Positions 1 to 7,329 of a DNA stretch of 64,000 bases are shown here, one piece after another. Made by a program: the position numbers and the translations under genes. How positions within the stretch are numbered: the stretch's first letter is position 1; the number at the start of each line of letters is the position of its first letter. The notes under the pieces were generated by a model. That model searched no databases, was not told the DNA's origin, and worked only from the letters and a program-made list of their open reading frames with translations. The DNA is from Micavibrio_A sp041655955 (lineage in GTDB: Bacteria > Pseudomonadota > Alphaproteobacteria > Micavibrionales > Micavibrionaceae): contig JBBAEN010000002.1 in assembly GCA_041655955.1 (NCBI GenBank), positions 310,001 through 374,000 on the forward strand, given 5' to 3'.

Positions 1-21
1 TGCGGCAAGGACGATAAGAAA

Positions 22-50
22 CGGGATGTATGGTTTTTTCATACATCCCG
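22..50 (-). terminator. Hairpin terminator-like element downstream of phoH
   Basis: Perfect 11-bp inverted repeat (arms 22-32 and 40-50) around a 7-nt loop. On the minus strand it is followed by a short T-rich run. It lies about 65 bp beyond the phoH stop and could end that transcript. The call rests on sequence symmetry only. Confidence 0.5.
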
Positions 51-79
51 TATATCCCATGGCCCGTACCGTGGCAACC

Positions 80-101
80 GTCCGGCCCGAAAGCCGGACG
101 C
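80..101 (-). terminator. GC-rich hairpin just after phoH
   Basis: Eight-bp GC-rich arms (80-87 and 94-101) with a 6-nt loop sit 13 bp past the phoH stop. There is no clear U-tract, so this may be a 3' stabilising stem or the first half of a double terminator with the hairpin at 22-50. Confidence 0.4.
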
Positions 102-113
102 GCCGCATTTCAT

Positions 114-869
114 TTATAGAACCTCAAGCATTTCCGCGACGAGCGGGTGGCGCACGATGTCGGTTTGCGCCAGCCGGACGACGGCGACGTTCGGGAGGGT
201 GCCGAGCTTGTCCGCAATATCGGCCAGCCCCGAAATACCGGCGAGCAAGTCCGACTGATCCGGATCGCCCGTGACCACCATGGTGGAATGCCAGCCAAGC
301 CGGGACAGCAGCATTTTGAGCTGCCCGTAAGTGCAGTTCTGCGCCTCGTCAATCACGATAAAGGCGTTGTTGAGGGTGCGCCCGCGCATAAAACCGACGG
401 GGGCGATTTCAATCGTGCCTTCATCCATATATTGCCGCACCTTCCTCCCGCCGAGCCTGTCGCCGAGCGCGTCATAGAGCGGGCGCAGATAGGGGGCCAT
501 TTTTTCCTGCATGTCGCCGGGCAGGTAGCCGAGCGATTCGCCGGCCTCCATGGCGGGGCGGGAAAGGATGATTTTATCGACCGTTCCGGCCTCCAGCGCC
601 TCGACGGCGGCGGTGATGGCGAGATAGGTCTTGCCCGTCCCCGCGGGGCCGATGGCAAGGGTGAGGTTTCTTTCCTTGATGGCCTCCATCAGGCCGCGCT
701 GCCCGTCAGAGCGCGGGCGGACTGTCTTTACATAGCTTTTATCGCGGCGCTGGTCGATTTCGTCCGCCAGCGGGTGCCAGCCCGCATCGTCGAAGGCCGG
801 ATGCACCACGTTGCCCGCCTTATGCATGCGTCCATTGTCCCGAAAATTTTTCTTTTGTTTTTTTGACAT
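114..869 (-). CDS. phoH: PhoH family P-loop ATPase
   Basis: A 251-residue PhoH-type cytoplasmic ATPase. Walker A GPAGTGKT is near residues 74-81, the RPAMEAGESLGYLPGD block is typical of PhoH, and Walker B is VIDEAQN. The start at 869 is chosen because it has an AGGA ribosome site about 8 bases upstream. The longer open frame to 1031 has a low-complexity Arg/Pro leader and no such site. It resembles the stand-alone PhoH of E. coli more than the KH-associated YbeZ type. The cellular role of PhoH proteins (RNA-linked ATPase or helicase) is only partly established. The N-terminal KKQKK patch could contact nucleic acid. The leader holds a hairpin plus T-run at 909-940. Confidence 0.9.
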   Translation of the reverse strand: MSKKQKKNFRDNGRMHKAGNVVHPAFDDAGWHPLADEIDQRRDKSYVKTVRPRSDGQRGLMEAIKERNLTLAIGPAGTGKTYLAITAAVEALEAGTVDKIILSRPAMEAGESLGYLPGDMQEKMAPYLRPLYDALGDRLGGRKVRQYMDEGTIEIAPVGFMRGRTLNNAFIVIDEAQNCTYGQLKMLLSRLGWHSTMVVTGDPDQSDLLAGISGLADIADKLGTLPNVAVVRLAQTDIVRHPLVAEMLEVL

Positions 870-908
870 GGTGAGTCCTTCCTGTTGCGGGGTGGGGGAA
901 AAGCGCAC

Positions 909-940
909 AAAAAAACCGCATGGGCGTATGGCCGTGCGGT
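909..940 (-). promoter_or_regulatory. Hairpin with U-tract in the phoH leader
   Basis: Read on the minus strand, a 6-bp stem (arms 935-940 and 915-920) is followed directly by seven Ts, 40 bases before the phoH start. This is the form of an intrinsic terminator, so it may be an attenuator for phoH or the 3' end of a small RNA arising from 940-1090. No known RNA family was recognised. Confidence 0.4.
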
Positions 941-1223
941 GCGTGGTGACTTGGGCGGGGCGGGACGCCGGAGGGCGCGGCCTCCCTTCTTCTGCGGGGC
1001 GGCGAAAAGCCGGCGCGGCCATATCTGTCAATCAATCTGCTTCGTATCAAGGGAATCCTTGGGAGAGGGAAGAAGAGAAGAACAACCAAGGGTGATTCTA
1101 TCAGAGATCGCCCCCGCGTCCCATAAAAATTTGCGCCCGCAGCATTTCTTTCATTTTCCCTTGAACCAAAAAGCTTTTTCACTAGTTTGATGGTCTATGC
1201 CCGAAAAAGAAGGAAAGAGCTTT
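941..1223. other. Divergent intergenic region between phoH and the superoxide dismutase
   Basis: No convincing coding frame was seen. The minus-strand side is very GC-rich with several short self-complementary stretches. The plus-strand side becomes AT-richer toward the dismutase and should contain its promoter, but no clean -35/-10 pair stood out. Confidence 0.4.
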
Positions 1224-1931
1224 ATGAAGAATATCCTGTTATTTGCCATGTGCCTGCTGTTGCCCGTGGGGCTTGCGGTTGCGGCCAATACGATAAAACC
1301 GGACGATAAAAAGCAAAGCGGGGCCTTCAGCCTGCCGGAACTTCCTTATAAAACCGGGGCGCTTTCCGCCGCGATTGACGAGGAAACGATGAAAACCCAT
1401 CACGGGAAACATCACAAGGCCTATGTCGATAACCTGAACAAGGAAGTCGCGGCGAATGCGGCGCTTCAGGGCAAGAGCATCGAGGAGATATTGTCCTCCG
1501 TTTCCAAATACCCGCCCGCCGTCCGCAACAATGGCGGCGGCCACTGGAACCATTCTTTTTTCTGGACGATCATGACGCCGGAAAAAACGGAAATTTCGCC
1601 CGCGCTTGAAACCGCCTTGAGGGAGCAATTCGGCTCGGTCAATAATTTCAAGAAACAATTCGAGGAAGCGGGCGCGAAACAGTTCGGCTCCGGTTGGGTC
1701 TGGCTGGTCGCGACCAAGGGCGGGAAGCTTGAAATCACCACGACGCCCAATCAGGACAACCCGCTGATGGACGACGCCAAGGTCAAGGGTGCGCCCATTC
1801 TCGGCAACGACGTGTGGGAACATGCCTATTACCTCAAATACCAGAACCGCCGCGGCGAATATCTTTCGGACTGGTGGAAGGTCGTGAACTGGAACCGCGT
1901 GTCCGAACTTTACGCGCAAAGCCGCCAATAG
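1224..1931 (+). CDS. Exported Fe/Mn-type superoxide dismutase
   Basis: A 235-residue superoxide dismutase that converts superoxide to hydrogen peroxide and oxygen. The start at 1224 follows an AGGAAAG site at 7 bases and yields a signal peptide ending near LAVAA, so the enzyme is probably periplasmic. A start at 1197 would put extra residues before the signal. The metal-binding signature DVWEHAYY is present, as are the two N-terminal histidine motifs (KTHHGKHHKAY and GHWNHSF). The NQDNPL segment places a Gln where Mn-type or cambialistic enzymes have it, so Mn or mixed metal use is inferred. Most alphaproteobacterial homologues are cytoplasmic, so export is worth noting. It is upstream of, but apparently not co-regulated with, the permease gene that follows. 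Confidence 0.9.
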   Translation: MKNILLFAMCLLLPVGLAVAANTIKPDDKKQSGAFSLPELPYKTGALSAAIDEETMKTHHGKHHKAYVDNLNKEVAANAALQGKSIEEILSSVSKYPPAVRNNGGGHWNHSFFWTIMTPEKTEISPALETALREQFGSVNNFKKQFEEAGAKQFGSGWVWLVATKGGKLEITTTPNQDNPLMDDAKVKGAPILGNDVWEHAYYLKYQNRRGEYLSDWWKVVNWNRVSELYAQSRQ

Positions 1932-1938
1932 TCTTGAA

Positions 1939-1967
1939 TTGACAGCTTTCCGGCTTCTTGCGATAAG
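1939..1967 (+). promoter_or_regulatory. Sigma70-like promoter for the TSUP gene
   Basis: TTGACA at 1939-1944, a 17-bp spacer and GATAAG at 1962-1967. The expected transcription start lies at about 1973-1975, which is the ATG itself at 1974, so a leaderless mRNA is possible. Seen in sequence only. Confidence 0.5.
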
Positions 1968-1973
1968 CGGCCT

Positions 1974-2738
1974 ATGGCTGCGCCGGTTGTTGCTTTTTTA
2001 ATCTTCTCCGTTTTTGCGACGTCCTTCCTGTCCGGTATTTTCGGCATGATGGGCGGGATGGTTCTTATGGTCATCCTGCTGGCCGTGATGCCGGTTTCCG
2101 CGGCCATGAGCCTGCATGCGGCGATCCAGCTCGTATCGAACGGGTGGCGGTGCTTCCTGTGGCGCAAACATATCGTCTGGCATGTCCTGCCGCCTTATTT
2201 TTGCGGTATCGCCGCGGGCTTTATCCTGATGATCCTGCTGCATTACGTGCCGGACAGGAACATGGCGCTTGTCATGATGGGGAGCCTGCCGCTCTTATCC
2301 ATGCTTGCGAACCGTTTTATCCGGCTTGACGTCATGAACCCCTATCATACGGCGGGGACGGCGACGCTTTTGACCTTCGTGCATCTGACGGCGGGGGTCG
2401 TGGGGCCTCTTCTCGACTTGCTCTACATCAACGCGCCTTTAACCCGCCAGCAGATCGTCAGCACCAAGGCCTTTACGCAATCCGCCATGCATATTGTGCG
2501 GCTTGCCTATTTCGGTGTTTTCCTGACGCTCATTATGGGGAATGCGGGATGGGCGGGGAATTTCGATGCGGTATGGCTGCCCGTCCTGCTCGGCGCGTCG
2601 GTCGCGGGGACGAGCGCCGCCGCCCTTGTCCTTCACCGCATGAACGACAATAATTTCAAGGCGATAAGCCGCGTCCTGATAGGGCTTATCAGCGCCTATT
2701 GCCTCTATGAAGGCATAACGGGCTTGCTGGCTGCTTAA
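1974..2738 (+). CDS. TSUP/TauE-SafE family membrane permease
   Basis: A 254-residue hydrophobic protein with about eight predicted membrane segments and the paired Gly-rich helices (GIFGMMGGM near residues 22-30) typical of the sulfite exporter TauE/SafE family. Members move small sulfur-containing or organic anions across the inner membrane. The substrate here cannot be told. It starts 43 bp after the dismutase and has its own promoter-like sequence. Its last 4 bp overlap the end of the convergent thioesterase gene. Confidence 0.85.
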   Translation: MAAPVVAFLIFSVFATSFLSGIFGMMGGMVLMVILLAVMPVSAAMSLHAAIQLVSNGWRCFLWRKHIVWHVLPPYFCGIAAGFILMILLHYVPDRNMALVMMGSLPLLSMLANRFIRLDVMNPYHTAGTATLLTFVHLTAGVVGPLLDLLYINAPLTRQQIVSTKAFTQSAMHIVRLAYFGVFLTLIMGNAGWAGNFDAVWLPVLLGASVAGTSAAALVLHRMNDNNFKAISRVLIGLISAYCLYEGITGLLAA

Positions 2739-3316
2739 TCCTGAAGAATTTCCTGTGCCGCCGGCGGGGCTGTTTCCGCGCGCAAAGCCTCCTCGCTCTC
2801 GGCCCATTTTACGATGGAGGTCGGGAAGGCGGGGCTTTCACCCGTGTAATCAATGGCATTGAGGATAGAGGCCGACGGGACGGTGGCCCGCGTTTTTTTG
2901 TCAAAGAAACTTCCCTTGACGAGCGCGATGGCGGCGACCGCCCCGTCTTTTTTACCGCCGCGGATGATGAAGCGGTGTTCCATGTAAAACCATTTATCAT
3001 TCCAGCACAGGATGCGCGTGGTCAGCCGGAATTTCCGGAAAGGCAGCAAGGGCAGGCGGTAGCGGATGCTCGCGCTGGAGAGAACGGGGATATAGCCGTT
3101 CCGGATGATATACCCCGCCATCCCGACCCGCAGGACGTAATCCATCCGCCCCAGATCCATGATGGTGAGATAGCGCCCGTTATTCATATGGCCGTTCAGG
3201 TCGAGATCGCTCGGCAGGACGCAAAAATCGAGGGAAGAAGAGCCGAGCGCTTCTTCAATCCGCGGTTTGAAGAAAGAGGCGATAAGCATATAAAGGAGGC
3301 GGATATAAAGATTCAT
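2735..3316 (-). CDS. Acyl-CoA thioesterase-like hotdog-fold protein
   Basis: A 193-residue protein of the 4-hydroxybenzoyl-CoA thioesterase / THEM6-like family. The LDLNGHMNNGRYLTIMDLGR block is the conserved active-site region, with the Asp and Asn-Gly-His positions used by this hotdog class. A hydrophobic N-terminus (residues 4-16) may associate with the membrane. The natural substrate is unknown; a fatty acyl-CoA is likely by family. It is transcribed away from the pyruvate kinase gene (139-bp divergent gap) and converges on the TSUP gene with a 4-bp overlap. Confidence 0.8.
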   Translation of the reverse strand: MNLYIRLLYMLIASFFKPRIEEALGSSSLDFCVLPSDLDLNGHMNNGRYLTIMDLGRMDYVLRVGMAGYIIRNGYIPVLSSASIRYRLPLLPFRKFRLTTRILCWNDKWFYMEHRFIIRGGKKDGAVAAIALVKGSFFDKKTRATVPSASILNAIDYTGESPAFPTSIVKWAESEEALRAETAPPAAQEILQD

Positions 3317-3454
3317 GACGCCCGCATCATACGCCGGTTGCGCTCCACGTCAAAGGCCGGATGGTTCCTTATGCGGGAAAGACGGGAATAGACAAAAATC
3401 TCCCCATGCTGCATAAAGTGGGGGCATAAACCCTCATTTAAAAGGTCATTATCC

Positions 3455-4879
3455 ATGTCATCCCCCCACCGGAACAGCCAGACGAAAATCGTAGCGACTT
3501 TGGGGCCGGCATCGGGCGATCCCGAAATGATGCGCAAGCTTTTCGAGGCGGGCGTTGATGTGTTCCGCATGAATTTTTCCCACGGCACGCACGAGGCGCA
3601 CCGGAAAAACCTTGAAACCGCGCGGGCGATGGAAAAGGAATATGGCCGCCCGATCGGCATTCTCGCCGACCTGCAAGGCCCGAAAAACCGCATCGGGAAG
3701 TTTGTCGGCGACGGGATCACATTCACGGAAGGCCATAAAATCCGCTTTGATCTGGACGCTACCCCCGGCGATGAACGCCGCGTATGCCTGCCGCACCCCG
3801 AAGTTATCGGCGTGATGAAAGTGGGGGATGAAATCCTTTTGGATGACGGCAAGGTGCGTGTGCGCGTCCTTAAAAAAGGCGGCGATTTTCTGGAGTGCGA
3901 AGTCATCGCCGGCTCGAAGCTTTCCAACAATAAAGGCTTTAATATTCCGGGCGTCATTATTCCGGTTCCGGCCCTCACGGAAAAAGACAGGGTGGATCTG
4001 GACGCGGCGCTTGAAATGGGCGCGGACTGGATAGCGCAAAGCTTCGTGCAGACGGCGGCGGATGTTAAGGAAACCAGCAGGATAATCAATGGCCGCGCAT
4101 GGCTGATGGCAAAAATTGAAAAGCCTTCGGCTCTGGAATATTTCGACGAGATCCTGAAACATTGCGACGGCATCATGCTGGCGCGCGGCGATCTGGGCGT
4201 CGAGATTCCGGCTGAGGAAGTGCCGCGCGTGCAAAAAAGGATTGTGCGCCAGACGCGCGATGCCGGAAAGCCGATTATTGTCGCGACCCAGATGCTGGAA
4301 TCAATGATCGAATCGCCGCGCCCGACCCGCGCCGAAGCCTCCGACGTCGCAACGGCCGTTTATGACGGGGCCGACGCCGTGATGCTGTCTGCCGAAACGG
4401 CGGCGGGGAAATATCCGGTCGAGGCGGTTTCGATCATGGACAGTATCTGCGCCGCCACGGAAAGCGACGAAACCTATCACGCCATCATGCGCTCCAACCA
4501 CCCACGCACGGAAAATGATTCCTCCGACGCCATCACCGTCGCTGCGACCTTCGTCGCGCGGGATATACAGGCGAGCTGTATTGCGACCTATACGACCTCC
4601 GGCGGCACGACGCTGCGCACGTCGCGGCAACGGCCCGAAGTGCCGATTATGTGCCTGACGCAAAATCTGGCGACGGCGCGGCGCATGACGTTATCCTACG
4701 GCGTCCACCCTTATCATATAACGGATGTGAACAGTTTCGCCGAAACAGTGCAGCGGGCCACGAAACTGGCCGTTGAAAAAGGGCTGGCGAAAAAAGGCGA
4801 TCGCATGGTTTTGACGGCTGGCGTGCCGTTCGGGATGCGCGGTTCGACGAACGTGCTGCGCATCGCCGAAGTCGAATAG
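3455..4879 (+). CDS. pyk: Pyruvate kinase
   Basis: Pyruvate kinase (474 residues) makes pyruvate and ATP from phosphoenolpyruvate and ADP in lower glycolysis. The N-terminal TKIVATLGPAS, the RMNFSHG segment, MAKIEKPSAL with the catalytic Lys, and the MLARGDLGVE signature are all visible. Length matches bacterial enzymes, and the C-terminal regulatory domain ends with a conserved Gly-rich segment. The start has the expected N-terminus and no competing upstream Met. It is followed 26 bp later by a HAD phosphatase gene that may be co-transcribed. Confidence 0.95.
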   Translation: MSSPHRNSQTKIVATLGPASGDPEMMRKLFEAGVDVFRMNFSHGTHEAHRKNLETARAMEKEYGRPIGILADLQGPKNRIGKFVGDGITFTEGHKIRFDLDATPGDERRVCLPHPEVIGVMKVGDEILLDDGKVRVRVLKKGGDFLECEVIAGSKLSNNKGFNIPGVIIPVPALTEKDRVDLDAALEMGADWIAQSFVQTAADVKETSRIINGRAWLMAKIEKPSALEYFDEILKHCDGIMLARGDLGVEIPAEEVPRVQKRIVRQTRDAGKPIIVATQMLESMIESPRPTRAEASDVATAVYDGADAVMLSAETAAGKYPVEAVSIMDSICAATESDETYHAIMRSNHPRTENDSSDAITVAATFVARDIQASCIATYTTSGGTTLRTSRQRPEVPIMCLTQNLATARRMTLSYGVHPYHITDVNSFAETVQRATKLAVEKGLAKKGDRMVLTAGVPFGMRGSTNVLRIAEVE

Positions 4880-4905
4880 GGGGCCAGTAGAGGGCCGGTT
4901 TTTCC

Positions 4906-5535
4906 ATGCGCATTTTTTTCGATCTTGACGGGGTTTTGATCGGCGGTTTTCACGCCAAGGAAGCCTTGCGCAAACGCTGGGACACGGAGATAGAAAAAGA
5001 TCTGGGCCTCGATTTCGATATCTTCCAGCAATTTTTTAAAACCCGCTTTATGGATGTTTTGATTGGCAAGGCGGATTTTACCGGGGAAATGACGGCATTT
5101 TTGCGCGAACATGGTTACACCCATGATGCGCGCACCGTCATTGATTACTGGCATGACCGCGACAGGGATTTTATCGAACCGGTGATGGGCGCTGTTAAAA
5201 GCCTCGCGCGGCTTCCGGATATCGAGCTATATGTCGCGACCAACCAGACGCGCGAACGGGCGGATTACCTGAAAAATACCGCGGGGCTGGGCGCGTATTT
5301 CAAGGATATCTATTATTCGGCCCGGCTCGGCTGTTTCAAAACGGATCCGGCCTATTTCGCGCAGATTGAGGATGAGCTTGGTTTCGACCCGGCGGCGGAA
5401 CCGCCTTTGTTCTTTGACGATCGTGCGGGCAATATCGCCGTGGCCGCCGCAAGGGGCTGGAACGCCGTCCTTGTGGACGGGCCGGAATCCGTCACGGACA
5501 ACCCCGTCATCCGGCATTTGCTGGCCGCTCAATAA
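4906..5535 (+). CDS. HAD superfamily hydrolase
   Basis: A 209-residue HAD-like phosphatase with motif I DLDGV near residues 6-10, motif II VATNQ, motif III Lys in CFKTDP, and motif IV FFDDRAGN. A helical cap is inserted between motifs I and II, as in subclass I. The substrate is unknown. It follows pyruvate kinase closely on the same strand. Its last 7 bases overlap the end of the convergent peptidase gene. Confidence 0.85.
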   Translation: MRIFFDLDGVLIGGFHAKEALRKRWDTEIEKDLGLDFDIFQQFFKTRFMDVLIGKADFTGEMTAFLREHGYTHDARTVIDYWHDRDRDFIEPVMGAVKSLARLPDIELYVATNQTRERADYLKNTAGLGAYFKDIYYSARLGCFKTDPAYFAQIEDELGFDPAAEPPLFFDDRAGNIAVAAARGWNAVLVDGPESVTDNPVIRHLLAAQ

Positions 5536-6134
5536 AACCAGGCTTTATGCTCGTTAAAGGCATAGATGGGCTTATAGCGCGAATAAAGGGAAGAGGGGCT
5601 TGTGTCGTCGGCGTTGATGTCGAGCAAATAGCGCGTCCCGTTAATATGCACCATGACGACGGCATGGTTCAGGTAATTCACGCTGTCATAGACCACGACG
5701 ATCCTGAGCTGTTCGGGCGAAAACCCGAGTGTGCGCAGCGTGTAATATTTTGAAAGGGCGTAATCTTCGCAATCGCCGCGGCGCTCCAGAAACTCCACCA
5801 TATCCGCCCAGTGATCGAGCGGGCCGTGCGCATATTCATCATGCTTGTAGGGCAGGCGGTTGAACCATTTATTCACGGTGATAATCTGGCGCAGGCGGTT
5901 TTGTTCTTCAAGCGAATCGACAAGCGCGGCCCAGCGTCTTACATCCTGCGAGCGGCATTGTTCGGGGTTTTGCCTGCATTGATCGAGGACGGCGAGCGAG
6001 CGGCTCTGGCGCGTGGCGAAATTGTTCCATTGGGGCAGGTAGTCCACGGGCTCTTCACGGGACGGCGTCGCCGCGCCTGCCGCAAGAAACGGCATTGCGA
6101 CCAGAATCGCCATCAATCCCAAAACCATACGCAT
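5529..6134 (-). CDS. Secreted transglutaminase-like cysteine peptidase (BTLCP family)
   Basis: A 201-residue member of the bacterial transglutaminase-like cysteine peptidase family (DUF920), to which LapG-type periplasmic proteases are related. A signal peptide covers about residues 1-21. The catalytic triad is visible as Cys in GDCEDY (about residue 122), His in NHAVVM (about 157) and Asp in LLDINAD (about 172). It sits next to a second, larger BTLCP gene in the same orientation with a 67-bp gap, suggesting duplication. No LapD-like receptor is seen beside it. The target is unknown. Confidence 0.85.
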   Translation of the reverse strand: MRMVLGLMAILVAMPFLAAGAATPSREEPVDYLPQWNNFATRQSRSLAVLDQCRQNPEQCRSQDVRRWAALVDSLEEQNRLRQIITVNKWFNRLPYKHDEYAHGPLDHWADMVEFLERRGDCEDYALSKYYTLRTLGFSPEQLRIVVVYDSVNYLNHAVVMVHINGTRYLLDINADDTSPSSLYSRYKPIYAFNEHKAWFY

Positions 6135-6201
6135 GCCTGTTTATAGAGGGGCATATGCATGTTGCGCAAATTTTTCTGCTATTTCTTGGATTATCAGTGG
6201 A

Positions 6202-7161
6202 TTAGCGGGCGGCGGACGCAACCGTCGTAACGCTCGTTCCGCTAGGCTTGGTATGCAGCCACCACGCCGTCCGGTTGATGGAGAAGATCGGCTTGTAATG
6301 CGCGATCCGCTCGACATTCGTCACGGACTTGATCTGGTTGTCGAGAACCATGGCGCCGTTTTCGGTGTAAACGACCAGGACGGCATGCGGGATGTTCTTT
6401 TGCAGATCTTGCAGGATCAGGATCCGCATCCGCTCTTCCGGCACGCCGAGCGCGCGCAGGGCGACATATTTCGTGATGGCGTAATCTTCGCAATCGCCGC
6501 CATTTTGCAAGAATTCCATCGGCGTCGCCCAGTAATCATTGACGCCGTAAATGGCGCGGTCGTTGCGGTATGGCACTTTGTTGACGATTTCATTGACGCT
6601 GGAAACCATCGTGCCCATGGGCAGGCCGCGCAGGAATTCGATTTGCGATTTGAAATTATTCATCGCCTGCTGCCCGTTCGAGGTGTTGAGCGCGGCGTCG
6701 AAACGCTCGAACATGCCCGTCCATTTCGTAAAGGCGGACAAGGAGCGCGATTTTTTCTCCATCGAACCGAAAAGCTTTGGATATTGCCCCATCGGCGCAA
6801 TCGCCGCCGCTTCCTGAAAGGCGACGCGGGCCGGAACGTCCTTGATGACGCCCGCGCGCGCCTTGGGCGCGAACCCCATGCTGGCAAAGGAAATAAGGAG
6901 CGTCAGGAAGGCCATCATCAGGCGGAGCATGAATTGTTCGAACAGCGCGCCGCGAATGGCCCCGCCGCTGACCAGATTTTGTTCCGTCAGGACGCGGCCA
7001 AGCTGTTTGCCGGAGGTGCGGGAAAGGAGCAGGGCTTCCTGAAGCTGTCCGTGCGACAAAACACCGTCGAGAACGAGCAGTTCGCCCAGACGGTTTTTAT
7101 GCATACGGATTTTCAGGCCCGTAAGGACACCTTTATAAAATTCCTGATTTTGGGCAGCCAT
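6202..7161 (-). CDS. MshEN-like domain fused through a membrane helix to a BTLCP cysteine peptidase
   Basis: A 319-residue protein in three parts. Residues 24-76 carry two motifs of the RLGxxLVxxGxLxxxQLxxAL kind (RLGELLVLDGVLSHGQLQEA, then LGRVLTEQNLVSGGAIRGAL), the pattern of the MshEN/GspE N-terminal domain that can bind c-di-GMP. A membrane helix follows at about 78-97. Residues about 150-300 are a transglutaminase-like cysteine peptidase with Cys224 (GDCEDY), His259 (PHAVLV) and Asp274 (VLDNQ). The topology would put the MshEN part in the cytoplasm and the peptidase in the periplasm. The start at 7161 has a GGGG site 7 bases away; the TTG two codons earlier is weaker. Cyclic-di-GMP control is inference. 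Confidence 0.8.
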   Translation of the reverse strand: MAAQNQEFYKGVLTGLKIRMHKNRLGELLVLDGVLSHGQLQEALLLSRTSGKQLGRVLTEQNLVSGGAIRGALFEQFMLRLMMAFLTLLISFASMGFAPKARAGVIKDVPARVAFQEAAAIAPMGQYPKLFGSMEKKSRSLSAFTKWTGMFERFDAALNTSNGQQAMNNFKSQIEFLRGLPMGTMVSSVNEIVNKVPYRNDRAIYGVNDYWATPMEFLQNGGDCEDYAITKYVALRALGVPEERMRILILQDLQKNIPHAVLVVYTENGAMVLDNQIKSVTNVERIAHYKPIFSINRTAWWLHTKPSGTSVTTVASAAR

Positions 7162-7329
7162 ATTCAAGCCCCGATACCCCTTAAACCTGATTAAGAACCG
7201 TAAAATTAACTTTCCCCACGTTTTAGTATGGTCAAGAAAGGTTTACGAACTCCTAATAAACCGCGAAAATCATGGACAATATGGTTAAGGAAAGCTTAAT
7301 CTCACCGGACACAGGAAAGGTTTCTTAAG

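Noticed and set aside
3313..4176. Long minus-strand frame inside pyruvate kinase
   Set aside because: Antisense of a clear pyk gene; Ser/Arg-rich composition typical of a shadow frame.
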